Part shown: positions 47,075 to 55,340 of the stretch, one piece after another
Layout: every line of letters starts with the position of its first letter
How positions within the stretch are numbered: the first letter of the stretch is position 1
Source: Flaviramulus sp. BrNp1-15
GTDB lineage: Bacteria > Bacteroidota > Bacteroidia > Flavobacteriales > Flavobacteriaceae
Direction of reading: 5' to 3'
NCBI RefSeq assembly: GCF_022259695.1
Contig: NZ_CP092099.1
Location: 2,812,001-2,876,000 of the forward strand
Length of the DNA stretch: 64,000 bases
Notes under the pieces: model-generated
What the model was told of the DNA's origin: nothing
Database searches by the model: none
What the model saw: the letters and a program-made list of their open reading frames with translations, nothing else
Position numbers and translations under genes: made by a program

Positions 47075-47256
47075 ATACAAACCATTATAAGCTGTGGTTA
47101 TATTATCTCCATCTTTAATGGTTTCTCAATAGTAGAACCATTAGGTTGATTAACTAGCCATATTCTAACCCAAAAATCAAATTCAGTATGTTTTTCTATA
47201 TAAAAAAATAACAAAAGATTATTACTAAAAAGTATTAAATATGAAAAAAAATACTA
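47057..47256 (-). pseudogene. Decayed C-terminal gene fragment with a frameshift
   Basis: On the minus strand, one frame reads KHTEFDFWVRIWLVNQPNGS-TIEKP (about 47118-47205). The adjacent frame then reads TIKDGDNITTAYNGLYKKTEL and stops with TAG at 47057-47059, inside the terminator hairpin. The first frame itself stops at 47098. Codon and residue choice look like real protein in both pieces, and there is no start codon upstream. This is best explained as the tail of a lost gene with one frameshift. Family not recognised. Confidence 0.4.
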
Positions 47257-47317
47257 CAAATAATTTTTATTCTAAATAAAAAAATGTATATTTAAGTACT
47301 TGTTTATCAGACATTAA

Positions 47318-47518
47318 ATGAGCAGAATAGATGATATAAAAAGCCGACAAATCAAGCTTAACAAAAAATATAAAAAACTTGTTGAGCAAGCTTATAATTT
47401 AAGTCAAACAGATTCTGCTTTAAGTGATATTTCAGAGTATAATGCTATTAAACTGCTTAACAAACTTAATAGGTTAAAGTATCTCTCCAGAGAATTGAAA
47501 CAACCAGTTGTTTCTTAA
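47318..47518 (+). CDS. Small helical protein, possibly Lacal_2735-like
   Basis: 66 residues, basic and helical. KKYKKLVEQAYNLSQTDSALSDISEYNAIKLLNKL loosely resembles the small Lacal_2735 (DUF6435) proteins of Flavobacteria. No signal or membrane segment. It is followed 78 bp later by another small gene on the same strand. Function unknown. Confidence 0.5.
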   Translation: MSRIDDIKSRQIKLNKKYKKLVEQAYNLSQTDSALSDISEYNAIKLLNKLNRLKYLSRELKQPVVS

Positions 47519-47596
47519 TTTTTAGCAATTCTTTAACCTTTTCATTACATCTAAAAGATGTTTAAGCACGTACTTTATTAATAAAAACTGAACATT

Positions 47597-47746
47597 ATGA
47601 GTCCCCATTTTTGTAAAGTTGGTAAAATTAAACCTAACTTAAACAAGCTAATTAGCTTAAAAGAATTAGAAAACAAAATTGCGAATTTTGTTGAAGATGC
47701 TAGCAAAGTTGAGTTTTCTGAAGAATTTGAAACAACTTCTATTTAG
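47597..47746 (+). CDS. Small hypothetical protein (49 residues)
   Basis: ATG at 47597, TAG at 47744-47746. The product [14 protein letters not shown]...EEFETTSI is polar, with one Cys and an acidic C-terminus, and contains regular helical segments ([21 protein letters not shown]). It overlaps the end of pyrF, which runs the other way, by 8 bp. Codon use is coding-like, but there is no family evidence. Confidence 0.45.
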   Translation: MSPHFCKVGKIKPNLNKLISLKELENKIANFVEDASKVEFSEEFETTSI

Positions 47747-48554
47747 ATAAAAGTGTTTCCATTTCCTCTTGAATACTTTTTGCTTTTAAAGCGGCAGCAT
47801 GCGCAAAATCTTCGTTATTCGAGGCGTATATAATACCTCTTGAAGAATTTATAAGCAAGCCTACATCTTCTGTCATTCCATATTTACAAACGTCTTGTAA
47901 GTTACCTCCTTGTGCTCCTACTCCTGGAACTAATAAAAAACTTTCTGGAATTATTTTTCTTATTTCTCCTAAATATTCAGCTTTAGTAGCACCAACAACA
48001 TACATTAAATTCTTTGAGTTATTCCAAGATTTAGACACCTGTAAAACTTCTTTATACAATTCATGATTATTAACTCTTAACGTTTGAAAGTCAAATGCTC
48101 CTTGATTTGAGGTTAAAGCTAATAGTATAGTATGTTTATTTTCGAAAGCTAAAAATGGCTCTACTGAATCTTTACCCATATAAGGTGCAACCGTAACAGA
48201 ATCAAAAGCTAAATCTTCAAAAAAAGCTTTAGCATACATAGTACTTGTGTTACCAATATCACCACGCTTAGCATCAGCTATAGTAAAAATTTCTGGATGA
48301 TTTTCATTTAAATAATTAATCGTTTTTTCTAAAGCTTTCCATCCTTTAAGCCCATAAGCTTCATAAAAAGCAGTATTGGGTTTGTAAGCCACACATAAAT
48401 GATGGGTTGCATCAATAATGGCTTTATTGAATGAAAATATTTGGTCTTCTTCTTTTAAAAGATGCTTTGGAATTTTATTTAAATCAACATCTAACCCTAT
48501 GCACAAAAAGGATTTCTTTTTTTTGATTTGTTGTATAAGTTGGTTTGTTGTCAT
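47739..48554 (-). CDS. pyrF: Orotidine 5'-phosphate decarboxylase (type 2)
   Basis: 271 residues, longer than the ~230 aa E. coli type and typical of the PyrF type 2 subfamily. The catalytic motif is [14 protein letters not shown] (about 92-105) with K96, and [13 protein letters not shown] near the N-terminus binds phosphate and substrate. The phosphate-binding end is VPGVGAQGG. It makes UMP from OMP in pyrimidine synthesis. It follows prfA by 33 bp and may share its promoter. Confidence 0.95.
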   Translation of the reverse strand: MTTNQLIQQIKKKKSFLCIGLDVDLNKIPKHLLKEEDQIFSFNKAIIDATHHLCVAYKPNTAFYEAYGLKGWKALEKTINYLNENHPEIFTIADAKRGDIGNTSTMYAKAFFEDLAFDSVTVAPYMGKDSVEPFLAFENKHTILLALTSNQGAFDFQTLRVNNHELYKEVLQVSKSWNNSKNLMYVVGATKAEYLGEIRKIIPESFLLVPGVGAQGGNLQDVCKYGMTEDVGLLINSSRGIIYASNNEDFAHAAALKAKSIQEEMETLLSK

Positions 48555-48587
48555 GTTATAAAAAAAGCCTCAAAAAGAGGCTTATAA

Positions 48588-49664
48588 TTAAATATGTTCA
48601 TCACTAGCTTTTAACTTCTCGGTATTTTCAGCTAATTGTAATTCGTCTATTATTTTTTGAATATCGCCATTTATAATATTTTGTAAATCGTAAAGCGTTA
48701 AACCAATTCTGTGGTCTGTTACACGCCCTTGCGGGTAGTTGTATGTTCTAATTTTGGCACTTCTGTCTCCAGAACTTACCATACTACCACGTTTTGCAGC
48801 ATCTTCTTCTTGCTTTTTAGCAAGTTCTAAATCGTACAAACGCGAGCGTAATACTTTAAATGCTTTCTCTTTATTTTTATGTTGCGACTTTTGGTCTTGA
48901 CATTGCGCCACCAAACCAGTTGGTATGTGTGTTAAACGTACCGCAGAATATGTTGTGTTTACAGATTGCCCACCAGGACCAGAAGAACAGAAAAAATCTA
49001 TTCTTACATCTTTAGGATTAATTTCTATATCAAACTCCTCTGCTTCAGGAAACACCATTACCGTTGCTGCACTTGTATGTACACGTCCTTGTGTTTCGGT
49101 TTGTGGCACACGTTGTACACGATGTACACCAGCTTCAAACTTTAACGTACCATAAACATCTTCACCAGAAACTTCAAACTGAATTTCTTTAAATCCACCA
49201 TTTGTACCTTCACTAAAATCTACTGTATCAACACGCCAACCTTTGCTTTCACAGTATTTAGTGTACATTCTAAATAAATCGCCTGCAAAAATACTAGCTT
49301 CATCACCACCTGTTCCAGCACGTAATTCAACAACCGCATTTTTAGAATCTTCAGGATCTTTAGGTATTAAAAGTACTTTTATTTCTTCTTCTAATTTAGG
49401 GATACCCTCTTTTGATTCATCATATTGCATTTTAGCCATTTCTACCATTTCTGAATCGCTTCCATCTGCAATTATGGCTTCGGCTTCAGCTAAATTATCG
49501 GTAAGTTCAATATATTTTTCTCGCTTATCCATAAGAACTCGCAAGTCTTTGTATTCTCTATTAAGTGCTATATAACGTTTTTGATCAGTCATGATATCTG
49601 GTTGAATGATTAAATCACTAACCTCATCAAAACGTTGTTTTACTATTTGTAATTTCTCTAACAT
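48588..49664 (-). CDS. prfA: Peptide chain release factor 1
   Basis: 358 residues. GGQ motif at 231-233 in [19 protein letters not shown] reaches the peptidyl-transferase centre. The codon-recognition tripeptide PxT is PQT at 187-189 in [18 protein letters not shown], as I recall for Bacteroidetes RF1. It terminates translation at UAA and UAG. A good promoter (TTG-N18-TATTTTTG) lies directly upstream, so the leader is very short. Confidence 0.97.
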   Translation of the reverse strand: MLEKLQIVKQRFDEVSDLIIQPDIMTDQKRYIALNREYKDLRVLMDKREKYIELTDNLAEAEAIIADGSDSEMVEMAKMQYDESKEGIPKLEEEIKVLLIPKDPEDSKNAVVELRAGTGGDEASIFAGDLFRMYTKYCESKGWRVDTVDFSEGTNGGFKEIQFEVSGEDVYGTLKFEAGVHRVQRVPQTETQGRVHTSAATVMVFPEAEEFDIEINPKDVRIDFFCSSGPGGQSVNTTYSAVRLTHIPTGLVAQCQDQKSQHKNKEKAFKVLRSRLYDLELAKKQEEDAAKRGSMVSSGDRSAKIRTYNYPQGRVTDHRIGLTLYDLQNIINGDIQKIIDELQLAENTEKLKASDEHI

Positions 49665-49684
49665 CTGCCTTTTTAATTGGGAAC

Positions 49685-49713
49685 CAAAAATACGATAATT
49701 TATGAATTTTCAA
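49685..49713 (-). promoter_or_regulatory. prfA-pyrF promoter
   Basis: On the minus strand TTG (49711-49713) and TATTTTTG (49685-49692) are spaced by 18 bp, matching the flavobacterial -33/-7 consensus, about 20 bp before the prfA ATG. Confidence 0.65.
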
Positions 49714-49782
49714 TGATTGCAAACAACTGTAATACGTAATTATCAAAAATATTCTCAAACTACAAGCGTTATAGTATTTACC

Positions 49783-50070
49783 ATGCAAAAGTTTTTTTCC
49801 ATATTCTCATTTTACAGACCATTTATTTTATGGTCTGTGGTTTTAAATATGGCGCTTTCTTTTTTAAAATATGAGATTATTCCAATCCTTATTTTGAAGT
49901 TATTACTGGTTGGCTTTTTATGGTATTTCTTAAATGAAACTCGCGCAAAACGAAAACTAATATTTTATAAAAACCTTGGTGTCTCAACATTAAAACTCTT
50001 TGCATTGCTTTATGTAGTAGATTTAGTGTTTTCCTTACCTTTTCTTATTATTTTAAGAGAATTTATATAA
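49783..50070 (+). CDS. Small inner-membrane protein of unknown function
   Basis: 95 residues from the ATG at 49783. A TTG at 49717 would add 22 polar residues in the region divergent from prfA and is unlikely. Three hydrophobic segments (about 13-28, 32-50, 68-90) are separated by a basic loop NETRAKRKLIFYKNLG. Conserved-looking small membrane protein; no family name recognised. It ends at a bidirectional hairpin shared with nrdJ. Confidence 0.6.
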   Translation: MQKFFSIFSFYRPFILWSVVLNMALSFLKYEIIPILILKLLLVGFLWYFLNETRAKRKLIFYKNLGVSTLKLFALLYVVDLVFSLPFLIILREFI

Positions 50071-50102
50071 AAAAAGGAAGTCGATTAGCTTCCTTTTTTT
50101 AT
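50068..50102. terminator. Bidirectional terminator between the small membrane protein gene and nrdJ
   Basis: AAGGAAG (50074-50080) pairs with CTTCCTT (50089-50095), with A and T runs on either side. Confidence 0.85.
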
Positions 50103-50119
50103 AAGTGAACATTGCTATT

Positions 50120-52675
50120 TTAACCGCACTTAGAGGAACCACAATCTTTACAAGTTAAACAGCCCTCTTGATAAATTAAATTTTCTGATTTACAATTTTC
50201 GCACCGTTGCCCTTTTACTTTAGTCCCGTCTTCTACATAACGTTTTAAAGCTCGTACAACACCATTTTTCCATGTGTTTATAGATTCACTATCCAGTTGC
50301 AAACTATTGATTAAATCTACAATTTTATCTATTGGCATACCGTGGCGCAACGTACTAGAAATAAATTTTGCATAATTCCAAAATTCTGGATTAAACTTAT
50401 GCGACAAACCTTCAATGGTGGTTTTATAACCTCTTTTATTTTTATATTGAAAATCGTAACGCGAACTACCATCTTCATTTCTGTTTTTTATAATTAAGCC
50501 ATTGTTTACCCAACGTGGTAGCAAAATACCATCTTCATCATCGGCCAAACCAGTGAAAATTTCATATGGTTTTTCATCAATTAACCCGATAAATGCAATC
50601 CATTTTTCTTTATTATTCTGAAAACGAACCACATCGGCTTCTAGGGTTTGTGGGCGTTTTATTGGAAATGTTGTTAACTTTCCATTGGTTTTGTTCTCTT
50701 TTTTATCATCAACAGAAATTAAAACACCAGACCGTGAACCATCTCTATATACAGTTACACCTTTACAACCTACTTCCCAAGCTTTTAAATATAATTCGCC
50801 AACCAAATCCTCTGTAACATCGTTAGGCAAATTAATAGTAACACTAATTGAGTGATCTACCCATTTTTGTATGGCTCCTTGCATACTTACTTTACTTAAC
50901 CAATCAATATCATTAGAAGTTGCTTTATAATAAGGCGATTTTTTAATTAACTCATCTATTTCACTTTGCGAATAGTTTATAGTGGTATCAATACCATTTA
51001 CTTCCATCCATTGCTTAAAACGATGGTGGAAAACGACATACTCTTCCCAAGAGTCTCCAACCTCATCAACAAAATCAACATGCACATCTTTATCTCCTGG
51101 ATTAACTTTTCTTCTACGTTTGTAAACAGGCATAAAAACAGGTTCTATACCAGATGTTGTTTGAGTCATTAAACTCGTTGTTCCTGTTGGAGCAATTGTT
51201 AAAAGCGCAATATTTCTTCTACCATATTCTAACATCTCATAATACAACTTACTATCTGCATCTTTTAAACGCTTAATAAAAGGATTATTCTTTTCACGTT
51301 CTGCATCATAAATTGAAAATGCACCACGTTCTTTTGCTAAATTAACAGAAGCACGATATGCTTCAATGGCAATAGTTTTATGCACTTTTAAAGAAAACTC
51401 ATTGCCTTTTTTACTTCCATATTGAATACCAAGAGCCGCTAACATATCACCCTCTGCTGTTATACCAACACCTGTTCTTCGACCTTCTTCAGCTTTGTGC
51501 TTAATATTAATCCATAAATTACGTTCTATTCTTTTAATTTCATCGAACTCTGGATCTGAATCAATTTTTTCTAAAATCTTATCAATTTTTTCAAGTTCTA
51601 AATCAATGATATCATCCATTATGCGTTGTGCAATAGCAACGTGCTTTTTAAATAATTTAAAGTTGAAATTAGCCTTATTTGTAAACGGATTTTCTACATA
51701 AGAAAATAGATTTATAGCCAACAATCTACAGGAATCATAAGGACACAAAGGTATTTCTCCACAAGGATTTGTTGACACCGTTTTATAACCTAAATCGGCA
51801 TAACAATCAGGAATAGATTCATTAATTATAGTATCCCAGAATAAGATTCCTGGTTCTGCAGATTTCCATGCGTTGTGTACAATTTTTTTCCATAGTTCAT
51901 TGGCATCAATTGTTTTAGAAACCTTAGGCTTTTTACTGTAAACCGGGTATTTTTGAATGTAGCTACTATTGGTTTTAACAGCTTTCATAAATTCATCATC
52001 TATTCTAACAGAAACATTTGCACCGGTAATTTTACCCTGTTCTAATTTAGCATTTATAAAATCTTCTGAATCGGGATGATTTATAGAAACCGATAACATT
52101 AAAGCTCCTCGCCTACCATCTTGAGCAACTTCTCTGGTTGAATTTGAATAGCGCTCCATAAAAGGTACTAAACCTGTTGATGTTAAAGCAGAATTTTTAA
52201 CTGATGTCCCTTTTGGGCGTATATGAGACAAATCGTGACCAACACCACCACGTCGTTTCATGAGTTGTACCTGTTCCTGATCAATTTTCATGATTCCTCC
52301 ATAAGAATCAGAATCCCCAGAGTTTCCTATTACAAAGCAATTAGAAAGTGATGCTAATTGAAACGGATTACCAATTCCCGCCATTGGACTTCCTTGTGGC
52401 ACTATGTATTTAAAATTCTTAATCAGATTAAAAATCTCATCTTCTGAAAGCGGATTAACATATTTGGTTTCTATTCTTGCAATTTCTTTTGCGATACGAT
52501 GGTGCATATCGTTTGGTGTTAGCTCATAAATATTGCCTTGAGAATCCTTAAGTGCATATTTATTTAGCCACACACGGGCAGCTAGATCGTCGTCTTTAAA
52601 ATATTCTAGTGAAGCGATAAACGCATCGTTTTGCGAGTACGTTTTTGAAGGGGAATGGGTGAGTTCTGCATTCAT
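50120..52675 (-). CDS. nrdJ: Adenosylcobalamin-dependent (class II) ribonucleotide reductase
   Basis: 851 residues. The barrel has CFVIGNSGDSDSYGGIM with the first redox Cys, NPCGEIPLCPYDSCRLLAINLFSY with the thiyl-radical Cys and catalytic Glu (about 300-320), and APTGTTSLMTQTTSGIEPVF in the substrate-binding part. The C-terminal tail is a four-Cys zinc ribbon (CENCKSENLIYQEGCLTCKDCG) plus the re-reducing cysteine, typical of NrdJ. It converts ribonucleotides to deoxyribonucleotides with or without oxygen, using B12. With IcmF it shows a cobalamin requirement. No cobalamin riboswitch was found upstream. Confidence 0.95.
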   Translation of the reverse strand: MNAELTHSPSKTYSQNDAFIASLEYFKDDDLAARVWLNKYALKDSQGNIYELTPNDMHHRIAKEIARIETKYVNPLSEDEIFNLIKNFKYIVPQGSPMAGIGNPFQLASLSNCFVIGNSGDSDSYGGIMKIDQEQVQLMKRRGGVGHDLSHIRPKGTSVKNSALTSTGLVPFMERYSNSTREVAQDGRRGALMLSVSINHPDSEDFINAKLEQGKITGANVSVRIDDEFMKAVKTNSSYIQKYPVYSKKPKVSKTIDANELWKKIVHNAWKSAEPGILFWDTIINESIPDCYADLGYKTVSTNPCGEIPLCPYDSCRLLAINLFSYVENPFTNKANFNFKLFKKHVAIAQRIMDDIIDLELEKIDKILEKIDSDPEFDEIKRIERNLWINIKHKAEEGRRTGVGITAEGDMLAALGIQYGSKKGNEFSLKVHKTIAIEAYRASVNLAKERGAFSIYDAEREKNNPFIKRLKDADSKLYYEMLEYGRRNIALLTIAPTGTTSLMTQTTSGIEPVFMPVYKRRRKVNPGDKDVHVDFVDEVGDSWEEYVVFHHRFKQWMEVNGIDTTINYSQSEIDELIKKSPYYKATSNDIDWLSKVSMQGAIQKWVDHSISVTINLPNDVTEDLVGELYLKAWEVGCKGVTVYRDGSRSGVLISVDDKKENKTNGKLTTFPIKRPQTLEADVVRFQNNKEKWIAFIGLIDEKPYEIFTGLADDEDGILLPRWVNNGLIIKNRNEDGSSRYDFQYKNKRGYKTTIEGLSHKFNPEFWNYAKFISSTLRHGMPIDKIVDLINSLQLDSESINTWKNGVVRALKRYVEDGTKVKGQRCENCKSENLIYQEGCLTCKDCGSSKCG

Positions 52676-52870
52676 TGATACATGAAAATTTAAGTTGGAT
52701 TAGATTATGAAATAAAGACATAAATAAACTAAAATACTCTAACTTAAAATATGATAAAAATCATATAACTTATCACACGAAAACACCTAAAATACTAAAT
52801 ATCAACAACTTGTGTTTTTATTAACAATTAAAAGTTAACAATTTTTTTGAAGAAATTTTAAGGCTTTTAT

Positions 52871-53830
52871 TTAGAAGTCTACAGCAAAACCTACACCTAA
52901 AAACTGTTTCCACTGTATTTTAGCACCTGCTTCATCAAACTCTCCTTCTACTTCTGTTGGCACAGAAGTTTTAACATCATCATCATACCTTAAATGAGAA
53001 CCTAAAGTTGCCCTAACAAAACTATTTACTTTAAAATCGAAGTCTACTCTCCAGTCGAAATCTATATTCCCAAAATTGTTTATATAATCAGAATATAAAC
53101 TCACTTGATGCTTGAGGTTAATATTTTCGACTATTTCCATTTCGTAACTGTTAGTTACCAAAACACCCAACTCTTTTCTTATACGTTCTCCTTCAACAAT
53201 TACATTACCTTCATCATCTAAAATTGCAGGAACAACTCCAAATGCACCTGCATTTGCCAAATCTTCGTCTAAAACAAAGGTTGCTTTTAAGGTTATTGGT
53301 GAAAAATAAAAAGATAGCTCATCTATATCTTTTCCGTATTCCATTCCGCCACCAAAAAAGAGATATCCAGGAGCCATTAATCTAGAAATAGGTTCTTCTT
53401 TATTTGGGTAATTATAACCATTTGATAATTGCGTTCTAAAATTTAAACGAGCAGAATAAAACCAGTTTGAAATACTATCTGGTTTAAAGCCTAAATTAGA
53501 ATTTACCTCAAATAAATCGTCTGTTTTTCTGGTTTCTCTTTTCTCTTGTTTATTAATACCATAATCAATCAACGCATTGTTTTTCCAAACAAAATATTTG
53601 TCTTTATAATTATAAGAAGATCTTAAACCTAATAACCCTGAAATGGAATTAGTACCACCAGAATTCCAATTAACAAAAGCTACTTCGTTTAAATCAATTG
53701 AAACTCTATTTTTTTGAGTCCATTGTGGTCCTAAGTATTTTGGCAGCTTTTCTTTTATGAAAAGTGAATCTGGTTGTGCAGAAACAAATTGAAAAAATAA
53801 ACAAAAAATAAGTAATGAGAGGGTTTTCAT
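52871..53830 (-). CDS. DUF3078 outer-membrane beta-barrel protein
   Basis: 319 residues with a signal peptide (1-18, ending VSAQ). The DUF3078 hallmark LNEVAFVNWNSGGTNSISGLLGLRSSYNYK occurs at about 47-76. Alternating strands continue to an aromatic-terminated last strand (QFLGVGFAVDF) as in outer-membrane barrels. Function unknown. The 74-bp space to purM upstream contains no clear promoter. Confidence 0.88.
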   Translation of the reverse strand: MKTLSLLIFCLFFQFVSAQPDSLFIKEKLPKYLGPQWTQKNRVSIDLNEVAFVNWNSGGTNSISGLLGLRSSYNYKDKYFVWKNNALIDYGINKQEKRETRKTDDLFEVNSNLGFKPDSISNWFYSARLNFRTQLSNGYNYPNKEEPISRLMAPGYLFFGGGMEYGKDIDELSFYFSPITLKATFVLDEDLANAGAFGVVPAILDDEGNVIVEGERIRKELGVLVTNSYEMEIVENINLKHQVSLYSDYINNFGNIDFDWRVDFDFKVNSFVRATLGSHLRYDDDVKTSVPTEVEGEFDEAGAKIQWKQFLGVGFAVDF

Positions 53831-53904
53831 GGTTAGTTGAAGTTAATTTTACAAATTACATTTCTTATCAAAAATTATTCCAAATTAACAAAAATGATGA
53901 AAAA

Positions 53905-55083
53905 TTAATATGTAAACTCACCAAACTCTGATTTTATTGTAAGCTTTTTATTTTTTGAAGCTTCAACACGACCAATTGTTTGAGCATCAACATTAAAAGA
54001 TTTAGAAATTTCAATAATATGGTCTGCGATTTCTGCAGATACATATAACTCCATTCTATGCCCACAGTTAAACACTTGATACATTTCTTTCCAATCTGTT
54101 TTACTTTGCTCTTGTATTAGTTTGAATAGTGGAGGAATAGGAAACATATTATCTTTTACAATATGAAATTCATCAACAAAATGAAGAATTTTTGTTTGAG
54201 CGCCTCCAGAGCAATGCACCATACCATGAATAGTTTCACTATTATATTCTGATAAGATAGCTTTTATAATAGGTGCATAAGTACGCGTTGGAGACAACAC
54301 TAATTTTCCAGCATCAATAGGAGAATCTTTAACACTATCGGTTAATTTCACGTTACCAGAGTATACTAAATCTTCTGGCACCGAAGCATCAAAACTTTCA
54401 GGGTATTTTTCAGCTAAATATTTACTAAATACATCATGACGAGCAGAAGTTAATCCATTACTACCCATCCCGCCATTATAAGCTTTCTCGTAAGTTGCTT
54501 GACCAAAACTTTCTAAACCTACAATAACATCTCCAGCTTTAATGTTAGCATTATCAATAACATTACTACGTTTCATTCTAGCGGTTACCGTAGAATCTAC
54601 AATAATTGTTCGAACTAAATCGCCAACATCGGCAGTTTCTCCTCCTGTTGAATGAATTGTTACTCCAAAGTTTTTTAATTCTGAAATCAATTCTTCAGTA
54701 CCATTTATAATTGCTGAAATAACTTCTCCCGGAATTAAATTTTTATTTCTCCCTATAGTTGAAGATAGCATAATGTTATCAGTTGCTCCAACACAAAGTA
54801 AATCGTCAATATTCATTATTAAGGCATCTTGTGCTATACCTTTCCACACTGAAACATCTCCAGTTTCTTTCCAATACATATAAGCTAAAGAACTCTTTGT
54901 ACCTGCTCCATCTGCATGCATAATTAAGCAGTAATCCTCATCATTTGTTAAATAATCTGGTACTATTTTACAGAAAGCTTTAGGAAATAATCCTTTATCT
55001 ATATTTTTTATAGCATTGTGGACATCTTCTTTTGATGCCGATACACCACGTTGTGCATATCGTTTTGAAACTTCTTGACTCAT
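53905..55083 (-). CDS. purM: AIR synthase (phosphoribosylformylglycinamidine cyclo-ligase)
   Basis: 392 residues from the ATG at 55083 (MSQEVSKRYAQRGVSASKEDV). The frame is open to 55137 but the extra 18 residues lack family features. ATP-binding segments HADGAGTKSSLAYMYWKETGD and DDLLCVGATDNIMLSSTIGRN, the glycine-rich STGGETADVGD and the C-terminal MVHCSGGAQTKILHFVDE fit the PurM fold. The Bacteroidetes-type protein is longer than the ~345 aa E. coli enzyme. It closes the imidazole ring in purine synthesis. Confidence 0.9.
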   Translation of the reverse strand: MSQEVSKRYAQRGVSASKEDVHNAIKNIDKGLFPKAFCKIVPDYLTNDEDYCLIMHADGAGTKSSLAYMYWKETGDVSVWKGIAQDALIMNIDDLLCVGATDNIMLSSTIGRNKNLIPGEVISAIINGTEELISELKNFGVTIHSTGGETADVGDLVRTIIVDSTVTARMKRSNVIDNANIKAGDVIVGLESFGQATYEKAYNGGMGSNGLTSARHDVFSKYLAEKYPESFDASVPEDLVYSGNVKLTDSVKDSPIDAGKLVLSPTRTYAPIIKAILSEYNSETIHGMVHCSGGAQTKILHFVDEFHIVKDNMFPIPPLFKLIQEQSKTDWKEMYQVFNCGHRMELYVSAEIADHIIEISKSFNVDAQTIGRVEASKNKKLTIKSEFGEFTY

Positions 55084-55209
55084 ATTGTTGTATTGTGATG
55101 CAAAGTAAAGGAATATTTTAAAATTAACCGCCTCCATAGTAAAGCTTCCAACTCCCTTTTTAAATTTTATATTTACTACAGACTATAAACCAATATTCCC
55201 TTTCTTTAG

Positions 55210-55265
55210 ATTCCCGTATTTACGGGAATGACACCCTCAAAGGAAACCTCAATGCTTAGCATTGA
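55210..55265. repeat. Pair of intergenic palindromes
   Basis: ATTCCCGTA (55210-55218) pairs with TACGGGAAT (55221-55229), followed by GACA. Then TCAATGC (55249-55255) pairs with GCATTGA (55259-55265). The first resembles the palindrome before the DUF6090 gene at 25079. It lies between purM and the GSIII terminator. Confidence 0.55.
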
Positions 55266-55296
55266 TGAGTTATTTTTAATTTAATTTTTTGAAAGT

Positions 55297-55327
55297 AAAA
55301 ATCCCGCTTTTTTAGAGCGGGATTTTA
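55297..55327 (-). terminator. Terminator of the type III glutamine synthetase gene
   Basis: ATCCCGCT (55301-55308) pairs with AGCGGGAT (55316-55323). On the minus strand the hairpin runs into a T-rich tail, 14 bp beyond the stop. Confidence 0.8.
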
Positions 55328-55340
55328 TAAGTTTTAAACA

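Noticed and set aside
52676-52870. Possible cobalamin riboswitch upstream of nrdJ
   Set aside because: The 195-bp region is very A+T-rich with no B12-box or compact GC stems; likewise none before icmF.
55297-55327. GC-rich palindrome near glnN considered as another copy of the ATTCCCG repeat
   Set aside because: Its position 14 bp after the stop and the T-rich tail on the minus strand make it an ordinary terminator.
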